Source: Roseateles_B sp041913905 (lineage in GTDB: Bacteria; Pseudomonadota; Gammaproteobacteria; Burkholderiales; Burkholderiaceae_C). From it: a stretch of 64,000 bases of DNA. Every line of letters begins with the position of its first letter. The first letter of the stretch is position 1. Made by a program: the position numbers and the translations under genes. Shown here in pieces: positions 50,238 to 59,622 of this stretch. The notes below the pieces were generated by a model, which was not told the origin of the DNA, did no database searches, and was given only the letters and a program-made list of their open reading frames with translations. The stretch is taken from NCBI GenBank assembly GCA_041913905.1, contig JAYSEK010000024.1, positions 1 to 64,000 on the forward strand. Reading direction: 5' to 3'.

Positions 50238-50978
50238 ATGAAGGTGCTGCTCATTGATGACCATCCCCTGATTCTCTCGGCCCTGCAATCCGTGATCGCC
50301 GGGCTGGATGAGGGCGTGGAGATGGTCGGCGTGGAGACAGCCGCCGCTGCACGCCAGCGTCTCAAGGACGAAGACGATTTCGACCTGGTTCTTCTGGATC
50401 TGCAACTGGGCGACGCCAGCGGCTTTGACGTGCTGGAGGAGTTCCGCTCGGTCTATCCGGCACTGCCGGTGGTGGTGATCTCCGCCTCGGACCGCGCCAG
50501 CGATGTCATCCGCTCCATCGACATGGGCGCCATGGGCTTCGTGCCCAAGCGCAGCAGCACCGAGGTGTTGTCGCAGGCGCTGCGGCTGGTGATGTCCGGC
50601 GGCATCTACGTGCCGCCCATGAGTCTGGGCAGCGAGGCTCCGCCGCCCGCGCCGCCCGAGGTCAACAGCCAGGCCGCCCGTCTGCAGCAGATCTCCCAGC
50701 TGGCCACGGCCACCGAGTACCAGATGCAGGCCGGGCTGGAGAACCTGTCGCTCACGCCGCGCCAGACCGATGTGCTGGCCCTGCTGCTGCAAGGCAAGCC
50801 CAACAAGATCATTGCCCGCGAGCTGGGAGTGTCCGTGGAGACGGTCAAGGACCATGTGGCCGCGGTGCTCAAGGCCCTGGGCGTGAACTCCCGGACGCAG
50901 GCCGTGCTGGCCGTCAGCCAGATGGTGCAGCGCCAGCCGGAGCAGAGCTTCAGCACCTTCCGCCAGCCCGCGCATTGA
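50238..50978 (+). CDS. LuxR-family response regulator (REC-HTH)
   Basis: A 246-residue DNA-binding response regulator. REC occupies about 1-125, with DDHP near residue 8, the phosphoacceptor in LVLLDLQLGDASG and VPKRSS carrying the conserved lysine. A linker with APPAPPEV is followed by the LuxR-type helix-turn-helix (LTPRQTDVLALLLQGKPNKI, SVETVKDHVAAVLKALGVN). GAGGAGACTGGC precedes the ATG. No adjacent kinase gene is seen, so the donor is unknown. An intrinsic terminator follows. Confidence 0.93.
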   Translation: MKVLLIDDHPLILSALQSVIAGLDEGVEMVGVETAAAARQRLKDEDDFDLVLLDLQLGDASGFDVLEEFRSVYPALPVVVISASDRASDVIRSIDMGAMGFVPKRSSTEVLSQALRLVMSGGIYVPPMSLGSEAPPPAPPEVNSQAARLQQISQLATATEYQMQAGLENLSLTPRQTDVLALLLQGKPNKIIARELGVSVETVKDHVAAVLKALGVNSRTQAVLAVSQMVQRQPEQSFSTFRQPAH

Positions 50979-51003
50979 GGCGGCCGCGCCGGCCTCCCCG
51001 AGC

Positions 51004-51033
51004 AAGCCCGCCGAACCGGCGGGCTTTGTTTTT
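51004..51033 (+). terminator. Rho-independent terminator after the LuxR-type regulator
   Basis: AAGCCCGCCG pairs with CGGCGGGCTT around a 3-base loop (10-bp perfect stem), followed by TTTGTTTTT. It separates the regulator from the convergent scpA gene. Confidence 0.9.
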
Positions 51034-51059
51034 GAGCGTCCCGAGCGACGGCTGCGGGC

Positions 51060-51929
51060 TCAGCTGGGCTCGTAGGCCAGCCGGACGTAGATCGGCGCAA
51101 AGGCCTCGGCCTGCGTGATCTCCAGCAGGCGCTCGCGCGCCAGTTCCAGCATGGCGATGAAGGTCACCACCAGCACCTGGGGGCCGCGGCTGGTGTCGAA
51201 GAGGTGCTCGAACTCGACGAAGCGCTGCCCCTGCAGGCGGCGCAGCACCATGCTCATGTGCTCGCGCACCGAGAGCTCCTCGCGGCTGATCTTGTGGTGC
51301 TGCTTGAGCTGGGCCTTCTTGAGCAGACCCAGCCAAGCTTCGCGCAGGTCGACCAGCTCCACGTCGGGGAAGCGCGGCGTCAGAGACTGTTCGATGTGGA
51401 CCTGGGCGCGAAGAAAGTCGCGGCCGACCAGGGGCAGGGCGTCCAGCCGCGCGGCGGCCAGCTTCATCTGCTCATACTCCAGCAGGCGCCGTACCAGCTC
51501 GGCCCGCGGATCCTCGGGCTCGGCGCCGTCGTCCGTCTTCTTGGGCGGCAGCAGCATGCGCGACTTGATCTCGATGAGCATGGCCGCCATCAGCAGGTAC
51601 TCGCTGGCCAGCTCCAGGTTTTGCTTGCGGATCTGGTCGACGTAGCTGAGGTACTGGCGGGTGACATCCGCCAGCGGGATGTCCAGGATGTTGAAGTTCT
51701 GGCGCCGGATCAGGTAGAGCAGCAGATCCAGCGGGCCCTCGAAGGCCTCCAGGAAGACCTCCAGCGCGTCCGGCGGGATGTAGAGGTCCTGGGGCAGGGT
51801 GAACAGCGGCTCGCCATAGAGCCGGGCCACGGCGACGCCGTCCACCGTCTCCAGCACCGGGCTGGATTCGCCCTCCGCGAGCGGCTGGGGCAGCTCGACG
51901 GGATCGGTCGGCGTGGGCTTGCCGCTCAA
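51060..51929 (-). CDS. scpA: Segregation and condensation protein A (ScpA)
   Basis: Kleisin subunit of the bacterial SMC condensin. It has 289 residues. VFLEAFEGPLDLLLYLIRRQ and NFNILDIPLADVTRQYLSYV are the diagnostic ScpA start of the kleisin domain, and YLLMAAMLIEIKSRMLLPPK follows; the C-terminal winged-helix end has FIAMLELARERLLEITQAEA. The first 40 residues are acidic and variable. scpB and smc are not in the window. The small DUF3460 gene lies 53 bases upstream on the same strand. Confidence 0.96.
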   Translation of the reverse strand: MSGKPTPTDPVELPQPLAEGESSPVLETVDGVAVARLYGEPLFTLPQDLYIPPDALEVFLEAFEGPLDLLLYLIRRQNFNILDIPLADVTRQYLSYVDQIRKQNLELASEYLLMAAMLIEIKSRMLLPPKKTDDGAEPEDPRAELVRRLLEYEQMKLAAARLDALPLVGRDFLRAQVHIEQSLTPRFPDVELVDLREAWLGLLKKAQLKQHHKISREELSVREHMSMVLRRLQGQRFVEFEHLFDTSRGPQVLVVTFIAMLELARERLLEITQAEAFAPIYVRLAYEPS

Positions 51930-51982
51930 GCGCAGGCTCGTCAGTCAGCGGCCGCGGGCTTCCGTGCTGCCGGGGTGCGGCT

Positions 51983-52186
51983 TCAGTGGGACTTGGTCTG
52001 GTAGACGTAGGCCTGCTGGGCCACGCGGGCCGCACGGTAATCGGCCTGGGCGGCACGGTCCACGGGCTTGTCCCACAGCAGGGCGCGGCCGTCGCGCTGT
52101 TCCTGTTCCAGCGTCGGCTTCTTGGCCTTCAGCTCGTCGATGAACTGCGTGACGTCGGACTTGTAAGGCTTCCAGAACAGAGGCAT
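51983..52186 (-). CDS. DUF3460 family small protein
   Basis: A 67-residue soluble protein starting MPLFWKPYKSDVTQFIDELK and containing PTLEQEQRDGRALLWDKPVD, which fits the DUF3460 family typical of Burkholderiales. In that order it commonly precedes scpA, as here. Function is unknown. It is too small for an enzyme and rich in charged helices. Cotranscription with scpA is likely. Confidence 0.85.
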   Translation of the reverse strand: MPLFWKPYKSDVTQFIDELKAKKPTLEQEQRDGRALLWDKPVDRAAQADYRAARVAQQAYVYQTKSH

Positions 52187-52255
52187 GGCGCTTCAGCGGT
52201 GAGGGTTGGGGCGGAGCCTGGACGCGGCCGGCGGCTCCGGTGTGAGTCAGACATT

Positions 52256-53962
52256 TTAGCTGGCTTGGGTCGGCGCTGGCGCGGATGGCGGTGGCATGCC
52301 GGTGGTGGCCTGCAGCGCGGCCAGGTCGGGCAGCACGCCTTGCGGGCCGAGCAAGTCCGCCAGCCCGCCGCGCTCCACCAGCGAAGCGGGCTGCTCATTG
52401 AGGCCCAGCAGCAGCAGGCGCCTGCCCTGGCGCTGCAGGGCCTTGTGCAACTGGATCAGCGCGTCCAGGCCCGTGCTGTCCATGGAGACCAGCAGGTGCA
52501 TGTCCAGGGCCAGCACCTGCGCCTCCTGCGGCAGGCGCTCGGCCAGCGCCTCGACCTTGGCCACGGCGCCGAAGAACAGCGAGCCGTAGACCCGCAGCAG
52601 ATGCACGCCGGGTGGCAGCACGGTGGCTGCGGGCGCTTCGGACACGCAGAACAGCTCGCTCATGCGATAGATGAAGAAGCCGCAGGCCAGCATCAGCCCG
52701 GCCTCCACTGCCACGGTGAGATCGAAGATCACGGTCAGCAAGAAGGTGCCCAGCAAGGTCGCGCGATAGGGCAGCTTGAAGCGGCGCAGCCGGGCGAACT
52801 CATGCCATTCGCCCATGTTCCACGCGACGACCAGCAGAATGCCGGCGAGCGCGGCCAAGGGTACCTGCGAGGCCAGCGGCGCCGCCGCCATCACTACCAC
52901 CAGCAGGCTCAGCGCATGCACGATGCCTGCGATCGGGCTGCTGGCACCGGCCTTCACGCTGGTGACGGTGCGGGCGATGGTGCCGGTGGCCGGAATGCCG
53001 CCGAACAGCGGGCCGACCATGTTGGCGATGCCTTGGGCCATCAGCTCCTGGTTGGGGTCATGGCGCGGCCCACCGCTGAGGTTGTCGGCGACGCGGGCGC
53101 ATAGCAGCGATTCGATGGAGCCCAGCAGCGCGATGGTCAGTGCTGGGATGAGCAGCTGCTTGGCCTCCTCGAAGCTGAAGCTCGGCCATTGGGGCAGCGG
53201 CAGGGTCTGCGGGATGCTGCCGAAGCGGCTGCCGATGGTGTCCACCGGCAGCCGCAGCAGGTGCACGGCCAGCGTGGCCAGCGCGAGCGCGACGATGGTG
53301 CCCGGCACATGCGCGGCCAGCCGGTGCAGGCGCTCGCGCACGGTGCGGGCCTGGGCCGCCATCGCGTAGCTCTTGGGCCAGGCCAGGACCAGCAGGCTGC
53401 AGCAGGCGCCTATCAAGAGGGCGTAGGCGTTGAAGCTGGCGCGATGCTGCCACAGCGCCGCGAGCTGGGCGAAGAAGTCCGCGGGCATGCGTGGGATCTG
53501 CAGCCCCAGAAAGTCCTTCAGCTGGGACAGGGCGATGAGCACCGCGATGCCGTTGGTGAAGCCGATCACGATGGACACCGGGATGTAGCGCACCAGCACG
53601 CCCAGGCGCAGGGCGCCCAGGGCCAGCATCATCAGGCCGCCCAGCATGGTGGCGATCAGCAGGTTGTGCGGGCCGTAGCGCTGCACGATGCCGTAGACGA
53701 TGACGATGAAGGCGCCCGCGGGCCCGCCGATCTGCACGCTGGAGCCGCCCAGCAGCGAAATCAGCAAGCCGGCGACGATGGCCGTGGCCAGGCCCTGCTC
53801 GGGCTTGACGCCGGAGGCGATGGCAAAGGCCAGCGCCAGCGGAAGGGCGACGATGCCGACCGTGAGGCCGGCGCCCAGGTCATGGATCAGGCGCTGCCGC
53901 CCATAGCCCTGCAGGGCGTCGAGCAGGCGCGGGCGGAAAGGGTGGAATCGAGGCTTGGACAT
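52256..53962 (-). CDS. SulP family inorganic anion transporter with STAS domain
   Basis: A 568-residue transporter of the SulP family (sulfate, bicarbonate or related anions). About 11-14 membrane helices span residues 25-430 (ALAFAIASGVKPEQGLATAI, LLGGSSVQIGGPAGAFIVIV; the latter is the SulP signature). The C-terminal STAS domain at about 440-545 has SLFFGAVAKVEALAERLPQE and LDMHLLVSMDSTGLDALIQL. The substrate cannot be read from sequence. The divergent gap to metG's end holds the metG terminator. Confidence 0.94.
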   Translation of the reverse strand: MSKPRFHPFRPRLLDALQGYGRQRLIHDLGAGLTVGIVALPLALAFAIASGVKPEQGLATAIVAGLLISLLGGSSVQIGGPAGAFIVIVYGIVQRYGPHNLLIATMLGGLMMLALGALRLGVLVRYIPVSIVIGFTNGIAVLIALSQLKDFLGLQIPRMPADFFAQLAALWQHRASFNAYALLIGACCSLLVLAWPKSYAMAAQARTVRERLHRLAAHVPGTIVALALATLAVHLLRLPVDTIGSRFGSIPQTLPLPQWPSFSFEEAKQLLIPALTIALLGSIESLLCARVADNLSGGPRHDPNQELMAQGIANMVGPLFGGIPATGTIARTVTSVKAGASSPIAGIVHALSLLVVVMAAAPLASQVPLAALAGILLVVAWNMGEWHEFARLRRFKLPYRATLLGTFLLTVIFDLTVAVEAGLMLACGFFIYRMSELFCVSEAPAATVLPPGVHLLRVYGSLFFGAVAKVEALAERLPQEAQVLALDMHLLVSMDSTGLDALIQLHKALQRQGRRLLLLGLNEQPASLVERGGLADLLGPQGVLPDLAALQATTGMPPPSAPAPTQAS

Positions 53963-54126
53963 GAACGCTCCGTGGATGGCTGGAGTGGGGGGCGTTCGTG
54001 CCGACCGGAGGTCCGCAGTGATGCAGGCGCGCGATGAAGCGACGGCGCCGGCTGGGCGCGGCCAGTTGCAGAAAGCGGATGCGTCGCGGGTCCACGCGCC
54101 GATTGTGCGCCGGAAGCAGGCGCTGC

Positions 54127-54156
54127 AAAAGAAAAGAGGCTGCCCAGGGCAGCCTC
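54127..54156 (-). terminator. Rho-independent terminator after metG
   Basis: On the minus strand GAGGCTGCC pairs with GGCAGCCTC around a 3-base loop, followed by TTTTCTTTT. It lies 30 bases past the metG stop codon. Confidence 0.9.
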
Positions 54157-54185
54157 ATGCGTCGCAGCAGTGCGCGCGGCTTGCG

Positions 54186-56231
54186 TCAGCGCACGCGCAT
54201 GCCGGGCTGGGCGCCGGGGAAGGGTTCCAGCACGAAGATGCCGGGGTTCGCCTTTTCATCGGCATGGCTGGCCGCCAGCACCATGCCTTCACTCACGCCG
54301 AACTTCATCTTGCGCGGGGCCAGGTTGGCCACCATGACCGTCAGCTTGCCTTCGAGGTCTTCTGGCTTGTAAGCGCTCTTGATGCCACTGAAGACATTGC
54401 GCAGGCGGCCCTCGCCCGCATCCAGCGTCAGGCGCAGCAGCTTGTCCGAGCCCTCGACATGCTCGGCCTTGACGATCTTCGCGACGCGCAGGTCGACCTT
54501 GCTGAAGTCTTCGATCTTGATCTCGGGGGCCAGGTCTTCACCGCCAGGCACGACCTTCGGGGTGGCCGGCGGCTCGAACAGCGCCTCCAGCAGCTTGGGG
54601 TCGACGCGCTGCATGAGGTGCTCGTAGGCGCCGATCTGATGGGCGCCCAGGGCGCGCTGCGCATCGGAGAACTGCAGCGGCTCGATCTTCAGGAAGGTCT
54701 CCACCTTGGCCACCAGGGCCGGCAGCACCGGCTTCAGGTAGATGGACAGCAGTCTGAAGGCCTCAATGCAGACGCTGCAGACGTCCTGCAGCACCTGGTC
54801 CTGGCCCTCCTGCTTGGCCAGCTCCCAGGGCTTGTTCTGGTCCACGTATTCGTTGACACGGTCGGCCAGCAGCATGATTTCGCGCAGGGCCTTGCCGAAT
54901 TCCCGGGTCTCGTAGAGCTCGGCGATGGTGCCGGCGTGGGCGCGCAGGCCGTCCAGCAGCGCGCGGCCCTCGACACCCACGTCGGCCGACAGGTGGCCGC
55001 CAAAGCGCTTGGCCAGGAAGCCGGCGGCGCGCGAGGCGATGTTGATGTACTTGCCGACGAGGTCGGAGTTGACACGGGCGACGAAGTCCTCGGGGTTGAA
55101 GTCGAGATCCTCCACCTTGCTGTTGAGCTTGGCGGCCAGGTAGTAGCGCAGCCACTCGGCGTTCATGCCGAGACTCAGGTACTTGAGCGGATCCAGGCCA
55201 GTGCCACGGCTCTTGCTCATCTTCTCGCCGCCGTTGACGGTCAGGAAGCCGTGCACATGCACGTGGTTGGGCGTCTTGCGGCCGCTGAAATGCAGCATGG
55301 CCGGCCAGAACAGCGTGTGGAAGTAGGTGATGTCCTTGCCGATGAAGTGGATCTGCTCCACCGACTCATCGGCCATGAAGGCATCGAAATCGCGGCCCAG
55401 CTTGCCGAAGTAGTTCTTCAGCGAGGCCAGGTAGCCGATGGGGGCGTCCAGCCAGACGTAGAAGTACTTGCCCGGCGCATCGGGGATCTCGATACCGAAA
55501 TAGGGCGCGTCGCGGCTGATGTCCCAGTCGCCCAGGCCGCCGTTGCCATTCTCGTCCTTGGCAAACCACTCGCGGATCTTGTTCAGCACCTCGGTCTGCA
55601 GGCGGCCGGGGGTTTGCGTCCACTGCTCCAGGAACTCCACGCAGCGCGGGTCCGAGAGCTTGAAGAAGTAGTGGTCCGAGCTCTTCATCACCGGCGTGGC
55701 GCCGGTCAGCACGGAGAAGGGGTCCTTGAGCTCGGTGGGCGTGTAGACCGCGCCGCAGACCTCGCAGGAATCGCCGTACTGGTCCTTCGCGCCGCACTTG
55801 GGGCACTCGCCCTTGATGAAGCGGTCCGGCAGGAACATGGCCTTTTGCGGGTCGAAGAACTGCTCGATGGTCTTCACCGCAATCAGATCCTCGGCGCGCA
55901 AGGCCTTGTAGATGGCCTGCGACAGCTCGTGGTTCTCGGCGCCGTCGGTCGAATGCCAGTTGTCGAAGCTGATATGGAAGCCGTCCAGGTACTGCTTGCG
56001 CCCGGCGGCGATGCCGGCGACGAACTCCTGCGGCGTCTTGCCGGCCTTCTCCGCGGCAATCATGATGGGTGCGCCATGGGCGTCGTCGGCACAGACGAAG
56101 TGCACCTCCTGGCCCATCATGCGCTGGAAGCGCACCCAGATGTCGGCCTGGGTGTACTCCATGATGTGGCCAATGTGGAAGTTCGCATTGGCGTAGGGCA
56201 GGGCGGTGGTGACGAAGAGCTTGCGAGTCAT
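54186..56231 (-). CDS. metG: Methionyl-tRNA synthetase (MetG), with C-terminal tRNA-binding domain
   Basis: Charges tRNA-Met with methionine. It has 681 residues from the ATG at 56231 (MTRKLFVTTALPYANANFHI). The class I HIGH signature appears as FHIGHIME (about 19-26), the zinc cluster as CPKCGAKDQYGDSCEVC (about 143-159), and KMSKS in GGEKMSKSRGT (about 336-346). The anticodon-binding helical domain follows, and residues about 570-681 form the Trbp111-like OB domain (FSKVDLRVAKIVKAEHVEGS, VANLAPRKMKFGVSEGM), so it is the long dimeric form. The terminator follows directly. Confidence 0.98.
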   Translation of the reverse strand: MTRKLFVTTALPYANANFHIGHIMEYTQADIWVRFQRMMGQEVHFVCADDAHGAPIMIAAEKAGKTPQEFVAGIAAGRKQYLDGFHISFDNWHSTDGAENHELSQAIYKALRAEDLIAVKTIEQFFDPQKAMFLPDRFIKGECPKCGAKDQYGDSCEVCGAVYTPTELKDPFSVLTGATPVMKSSDHYFFKLSDPRCVEFLEQWTQTPGRLQTEVLNKIREWFAKDENGNGGLGDWDISRDAPYFGIEIPDAPGKYFYVWLDAPIGYLASLKNYFGKLGRDFDAFMADESVEQIHFIGKDITYFHTLFWPAMLHFSGRKTPNHVHVHGFLTVNGGEKMSKSRGTGLDPLKYLSLGMNAEWLRYYLAAKLNSKVEDLDFNPEDFVARVNSDLVGKYINIASRAAGFLAKRFGGHLSADVGVEGRALLDGLRAHAGTIAELYETREFGKALREIMLLADRVNEYVDQNKPWELAKQEGQDQVLQDVCSVCIEAFRLLSIYLKPVLPALVAKVETFLKIEPLQFSDAQRALGAHQIGAYEHLMQRVDPKLLEALFEPPATPKVVPGGEDLAPEIKIEDFSKVDLRVAKIVKAEHVEGSDKLLRLTLDAGEGRLRNVFSGIKSAYKPEDLEGKLTVMVANLAPRKMKFGVSEGMVLAASHADEKANPGIFVLEPFPGAQPGMRVR

Positions 56232-56318
56232 GGCGTGCAATGAAGGCATGCGCGGCTCAATGGGGCCACGCAAGAGGCGGGATTTTAGGGGCTGGGCGGC
56301 GATTCGCCGCAGTGCCGG

Positions 56319-56504
56319 TCAGCCGCCCTGGCCTGGCGCCGCGTCCGAGTCCTGCTCGGCAGGGGCGACGCCCTCGGCAGGCTGAGGCTCGTCCGGACGG
56401 CCCTGCAGCTTGCGCAGCCGCTTTTCGGCTGCCTTTTCTTCGGCCTTGCGCTTCTTGGCCAACTCGCGTTGGCGTTTTTCGTAGGAGTAATTTGGAGTGG
56501 CCAA
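56319..56504 (-). CDS. Small lysine/arginine-rich hypothetical protein with a TTG start
   Basis: A 61-residue protein beginning at TTG 56504 and reading as (M)ATPNYSYEKRQRELAKKRKA, then EEKAAEKRLRKLQGRPDEP and an acidic tail. The TTG is supported by AAGGA eight bases upstream and by my recollection of small proteins of this ATPNY-EKRQ kind in other Burkholderiales. An ATG-initiated reading of the same frame would start far upstream in sequence without a ribosome site. The basic helical half followed by an acidic tail suggests nucleic-acid or ribosome binding, which is a guess. It is just 87 bases upstream of metG on the same strand. Confidence 0.7.
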   Translation of the reverse strand: MATPNYSYEKRQRELAKKRKAEEKAAEKRLRKLQGRPDEPQPAEGVAPAEQDSDAAPGQGG

Positions 56505-56661
56505 GGTCCCGTCCTTTGGTCGCGACGGCAAGACACCGCCAGCCCGACTGTAGCGCCTTGCCGAGGACACCGGGTGAGCGCACGGCTCCAGACAAGCTCC
56601 AAGACTCTTCAGCTTGCGCGCGCAAGCGCTTGCCACAGCGGAAAAAAAGGGAGGCCAGGCC

Positions 56662-56678
56662 TGTGGATAAGTTTGTGG
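56662..56678 (-). repeat. DnaA-box-containing repeat, copy 1
   Basis: TGTGGATAAGTTTGTGG; its complement contains the perfect DnaA box TTATCCACA. The same 17 bases recur at 57032-57048. Confidence 0.7.
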
Positions 56679-57031
56679 GCAAAGTGGCTGGAAAACAGCG
56701 CTTTGCCGGTAGTTGGGCAAGGATGACTCGCGGCGAGTTGCCGGTGAATGTGAAAAATCATTGTCGAATCAAGGGCTTGCGAGCCTCCTGCTGCAGCTCG
56801 ATGGCCCGCCCGGCGCCCTCGGCCGCGGTTTGCCCATTGGGGATAAGCCGGGGTCCGGCTTCGGTCCTGTGTCAATTCACGGCAACAGTCTGAGCCGAAC
56901 GGCGAGACGCCAAGCGGGCCATGAACTGAGGGAAGCGGTCATGCAACTTGGCGCATTGAGCTCAAGTGCCTTGGAGAGATGTCTGCCAAGTCCTTGATTC
57001 CTGCGAACTAATGAAGGCTATCCACCGGTCT

Positions 57032-57048
57032 TGTGGATAAGTTTGTGG
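57032..57048 (-). repeat. DnaA-box-containing repeat, copy 2
   Basis: Identical 17-base copy of the unit at 56662, again in the gap upstream of minC, preceded by TATCCACC in inverted orientation 13 bases before. A weaker third copy is at 57349-57364. Confidence 0.7.
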
Positions 57049-57537
57049 AGAAGCTGGGTTTGCGAGTCCTAAATGCTTGATTCATCGATGTCGGCATTGG
57101 CCTGCCTCAAAATTTTGCACTTCCGTGACGCCTATATGAATCAATCACTTAGCGGGGCATTGCCGACGCCGCGAGCCTGCCCTGACGCCTGCGGCGAGCT
57201 TGTTTCTTTCTGAAACGATGGCGCAGTCCCATGGGGATAAGTCAGGCCCCTGGAGGGGCTTGTTGGCGCCGGTCAAGCCCAGGGCTGTGCTGCATTGCAG
57301 GGACAAGCTGCCAGGGCAGGGCTGGACAGGCCGGGCATCCCCAGTCCCTGTGGACAAACTTGTGAGTCCTCTGGCGAAAGCATGTCTAAGTCTTTGAAAG
57401 CACAGGCTTTGCATTGCATTGCTCAAGATTTCAGCAGCAGAGCTGCCACCAGTTCCTGACCACGGAGGCCTGAGATGCGGGGGAACGCGGAGGGGGGCGC
57501 TGTGTTCTGGCCGCTAAAATCGCGCGATTTGCAGCCA

Positions 57538-58407
57538 ATGGCCGTATTCATGGGGCAGGGAACCATTTCGCAGAAGTCAGAGAAACCCGCTCAGGGCAGG
57601 GAATCGGCCACGACCGATGTGTTCGAGCTTCGCAGTGCTTCCATCGGCGCCTTCAGCCTGGTGCTGCGCAGTGGCGACCTGACCCAGTTGGCGCAGGCCT
57701 TGCAGCAGCGCCTGGGTGACACGCCGGAGGTTTTCAACCAGGATCCCGTGGTGCTGGACCTGAGCCAGCTGCCGGCCGATTCCCAGCCGGCCGACGATGG
57801 CCAATTGAGCCTGGAAGTGAGCCTGGAAGCCGCCGCCGCAGCACTGGACTTCCCCGCGCTGATCGCCTTGCTGCGGCGTTTCCGCATGCAGGCGGTGGCC
57901 GTCAGCGGGGCATCGGCTGAGCAGTTGGCGGCGGCTCAAGCGGCGGGTCTGGCGGAGGCCGATGCACCGGCGCCGCGGGCCGAGTCGCCGCGCGTCGAGA
58001 CCGTGGTCAAGGAGGTGGTGCGCGAGGTGATCGTGGAGCGCGAGGTGCCGGTGGCGATGCCTTCCGAACCCAGCCGCACCTTGATCCTCGACAAGCCCCT
58101 GCGTTCCGGCCAGCAGGTCTACGCCAAGGGGGCGGACCTGGTGGTGATGGCCCTGGTCAACCACGGGGCCGAAGTCATTGCCGACGGCAACATCCACGTT
58201 TACGCCCCTCTGCGCGGCAAGGCCATTGCCGGTGCGCGCGGCAATACCGAGGCGCGCATCTTTGCGGCCAGCCTGGAAGCCGAACTGATCGCCATCGCCG
58301 GCATCTACCGCACCACCGAGAACCCCCTGCCCGCTGAGGTGCTGGGCAAGCCGGCCCAAGTCCGGCTGGAGGGCGAGAAGCTGGTGATGGAAGCCCTGAA
58401 ACTCTGA
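57538..58407 (+). CDS. minC: Septum site-determining protein MinC
   Basis: FtsZ-ring inhibitor recruited by MinD. It has 289 residues, longer than the E. coli protein because of an Ala/Pro/Glu linker (about 155-190, with VVKEVVREVIVEREVP). The N-terminal MinC_N domain (VFELRSASIGAFSLVLRSGD) and the C-terminal beta-helix (LRSGQQVYAKGADLVVMALV, HVYAPLRGKAIAGARGNTEA) are both clear. The start at 57538 (MAVFMGQGT) is a choice; 57550 is also possible and neither has a strong ribosome site. minD follows 52 bases later. Confidence 0.96.
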   Translation: MAVFMGQGTISQKSEKPAQGRESATTDVFELRSASIGAFSLVLRSGDLTQLAQALQQRLGDTPEVFNQDPVVLDLSQLPADSQPADDGQLSLEVSLEAAAAALDFPALIALLRRFRMQAVAVSGASAEQLAAAQAAGLAEADAPAPRAESPRVETVVKEVVREVIVEREVPVAMPSEPSRTLILDKPLRSGQQVYAKGADLVVMALVNHGAEVIADGNIHVYAPLRGKAIAGARGNTEARIFAASLEAELIAIAGIYRTTENPLPAEVLGKPAQVRLEGEKLVMEALKL

Positions 58408-58459
58408 GCCGTCCGCTGTCGGGACGGCCGATCAACTTGATGAAGAAGGAAGGCAATCG

Positions 58460-59275
<816 letters not shown>

Positions 59276-59288
59276 AGGAGCGTCCGCA

Positions 59289-59549
59289 ATGGGTTTCCTC
59301 TCGTTTTTCATTGGTGAGAAGAAAAGCACGGCCAGCGTCGCCAAGGAGCGCCTGCAGCTGATTCTTGCGCACGAGCGCAACGGTCGCAGCGCCAGCCCCG
59401 ATTACCTGCCGCAACTGCAGAAGGAGCTGGTGGCGGTGATCTCCAAGTACGTCTCCATCAACCCGGACGACATCAAGGTGCACATGGAGCGCCAGGACAA
59501 CCTCGAAGTGCTGGAGGTCAAGATCGAGCTGCCGGAGCCGGGCCGCTGA
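59289..59549 (+). CDS. minE: Cell division topological specificity factor MinE
   Basis: Stimulates MinD ATPase and drives pole-to-pole oscillation. It has 86 residues: MGFLSFFIGEKKSTASVAKE (membrane-targeting N-terminus), ERLQLILAHERNGRSASPDY (anti-MinCD helix) and the dimerisation domain LQKELVAVISKYVSINPDDI. AAGGAGCG precedes the ATG. It closes minCDE and is followed by a bidirectional terminator. Confidence 0.97.
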   Translation: MGFLSFFIGEKKSTASVAKERLQLILAHERNGRSASPDYLPQLQKELVAVISKYVSINPDDIKVHMERQDNLEVLEVKIELPEPGR

Positions 59550-59570
59550 ATCATTGAGCGCTGAACGTGC

Positions 59571-59598
59571 AAAGGGCCGGTCGTCTGACCGGCCCTTT
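59571..59598. terminator. Bidirectional terminator between minE and the acyltransferase gene
   Basis: AAAGGGCCGGTC pairs perfectly with GACCGGCCCTTT around a GTCT loop (12-bp stem). Both convergent genes can use it, because each strand carries A and T ends. Confidence 0.8.
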
Positions 59599-59622
59599 GT
59601 GCTTGTGCGGGGCGAACCGCCC

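Larger units (their letters stand above)
56505..57537. other. Gene-free 1 kb region with DnaA-box-like repeats upstream of minCDE
   Basis: No convincing gene is seen on either strand. It holds two identical 17-base copies of TGTGGATAAGTTTGTGG (56662-56678 and 57032-57048), each with a perfect DnaA box on the minus strand (TTATCCACA), and a third divergent copy at 57349-57364 (TGTGGACAAACTTGTG). GGGGATAAG occurs at 56839 and 57234. A 16-base palindrome GCTTGCGCGCGCAAGC lies at 56612-56627. A locally AT-rich part is 57105-57150. The minC promoter must be near its 3' end. Confidence 0.65.
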
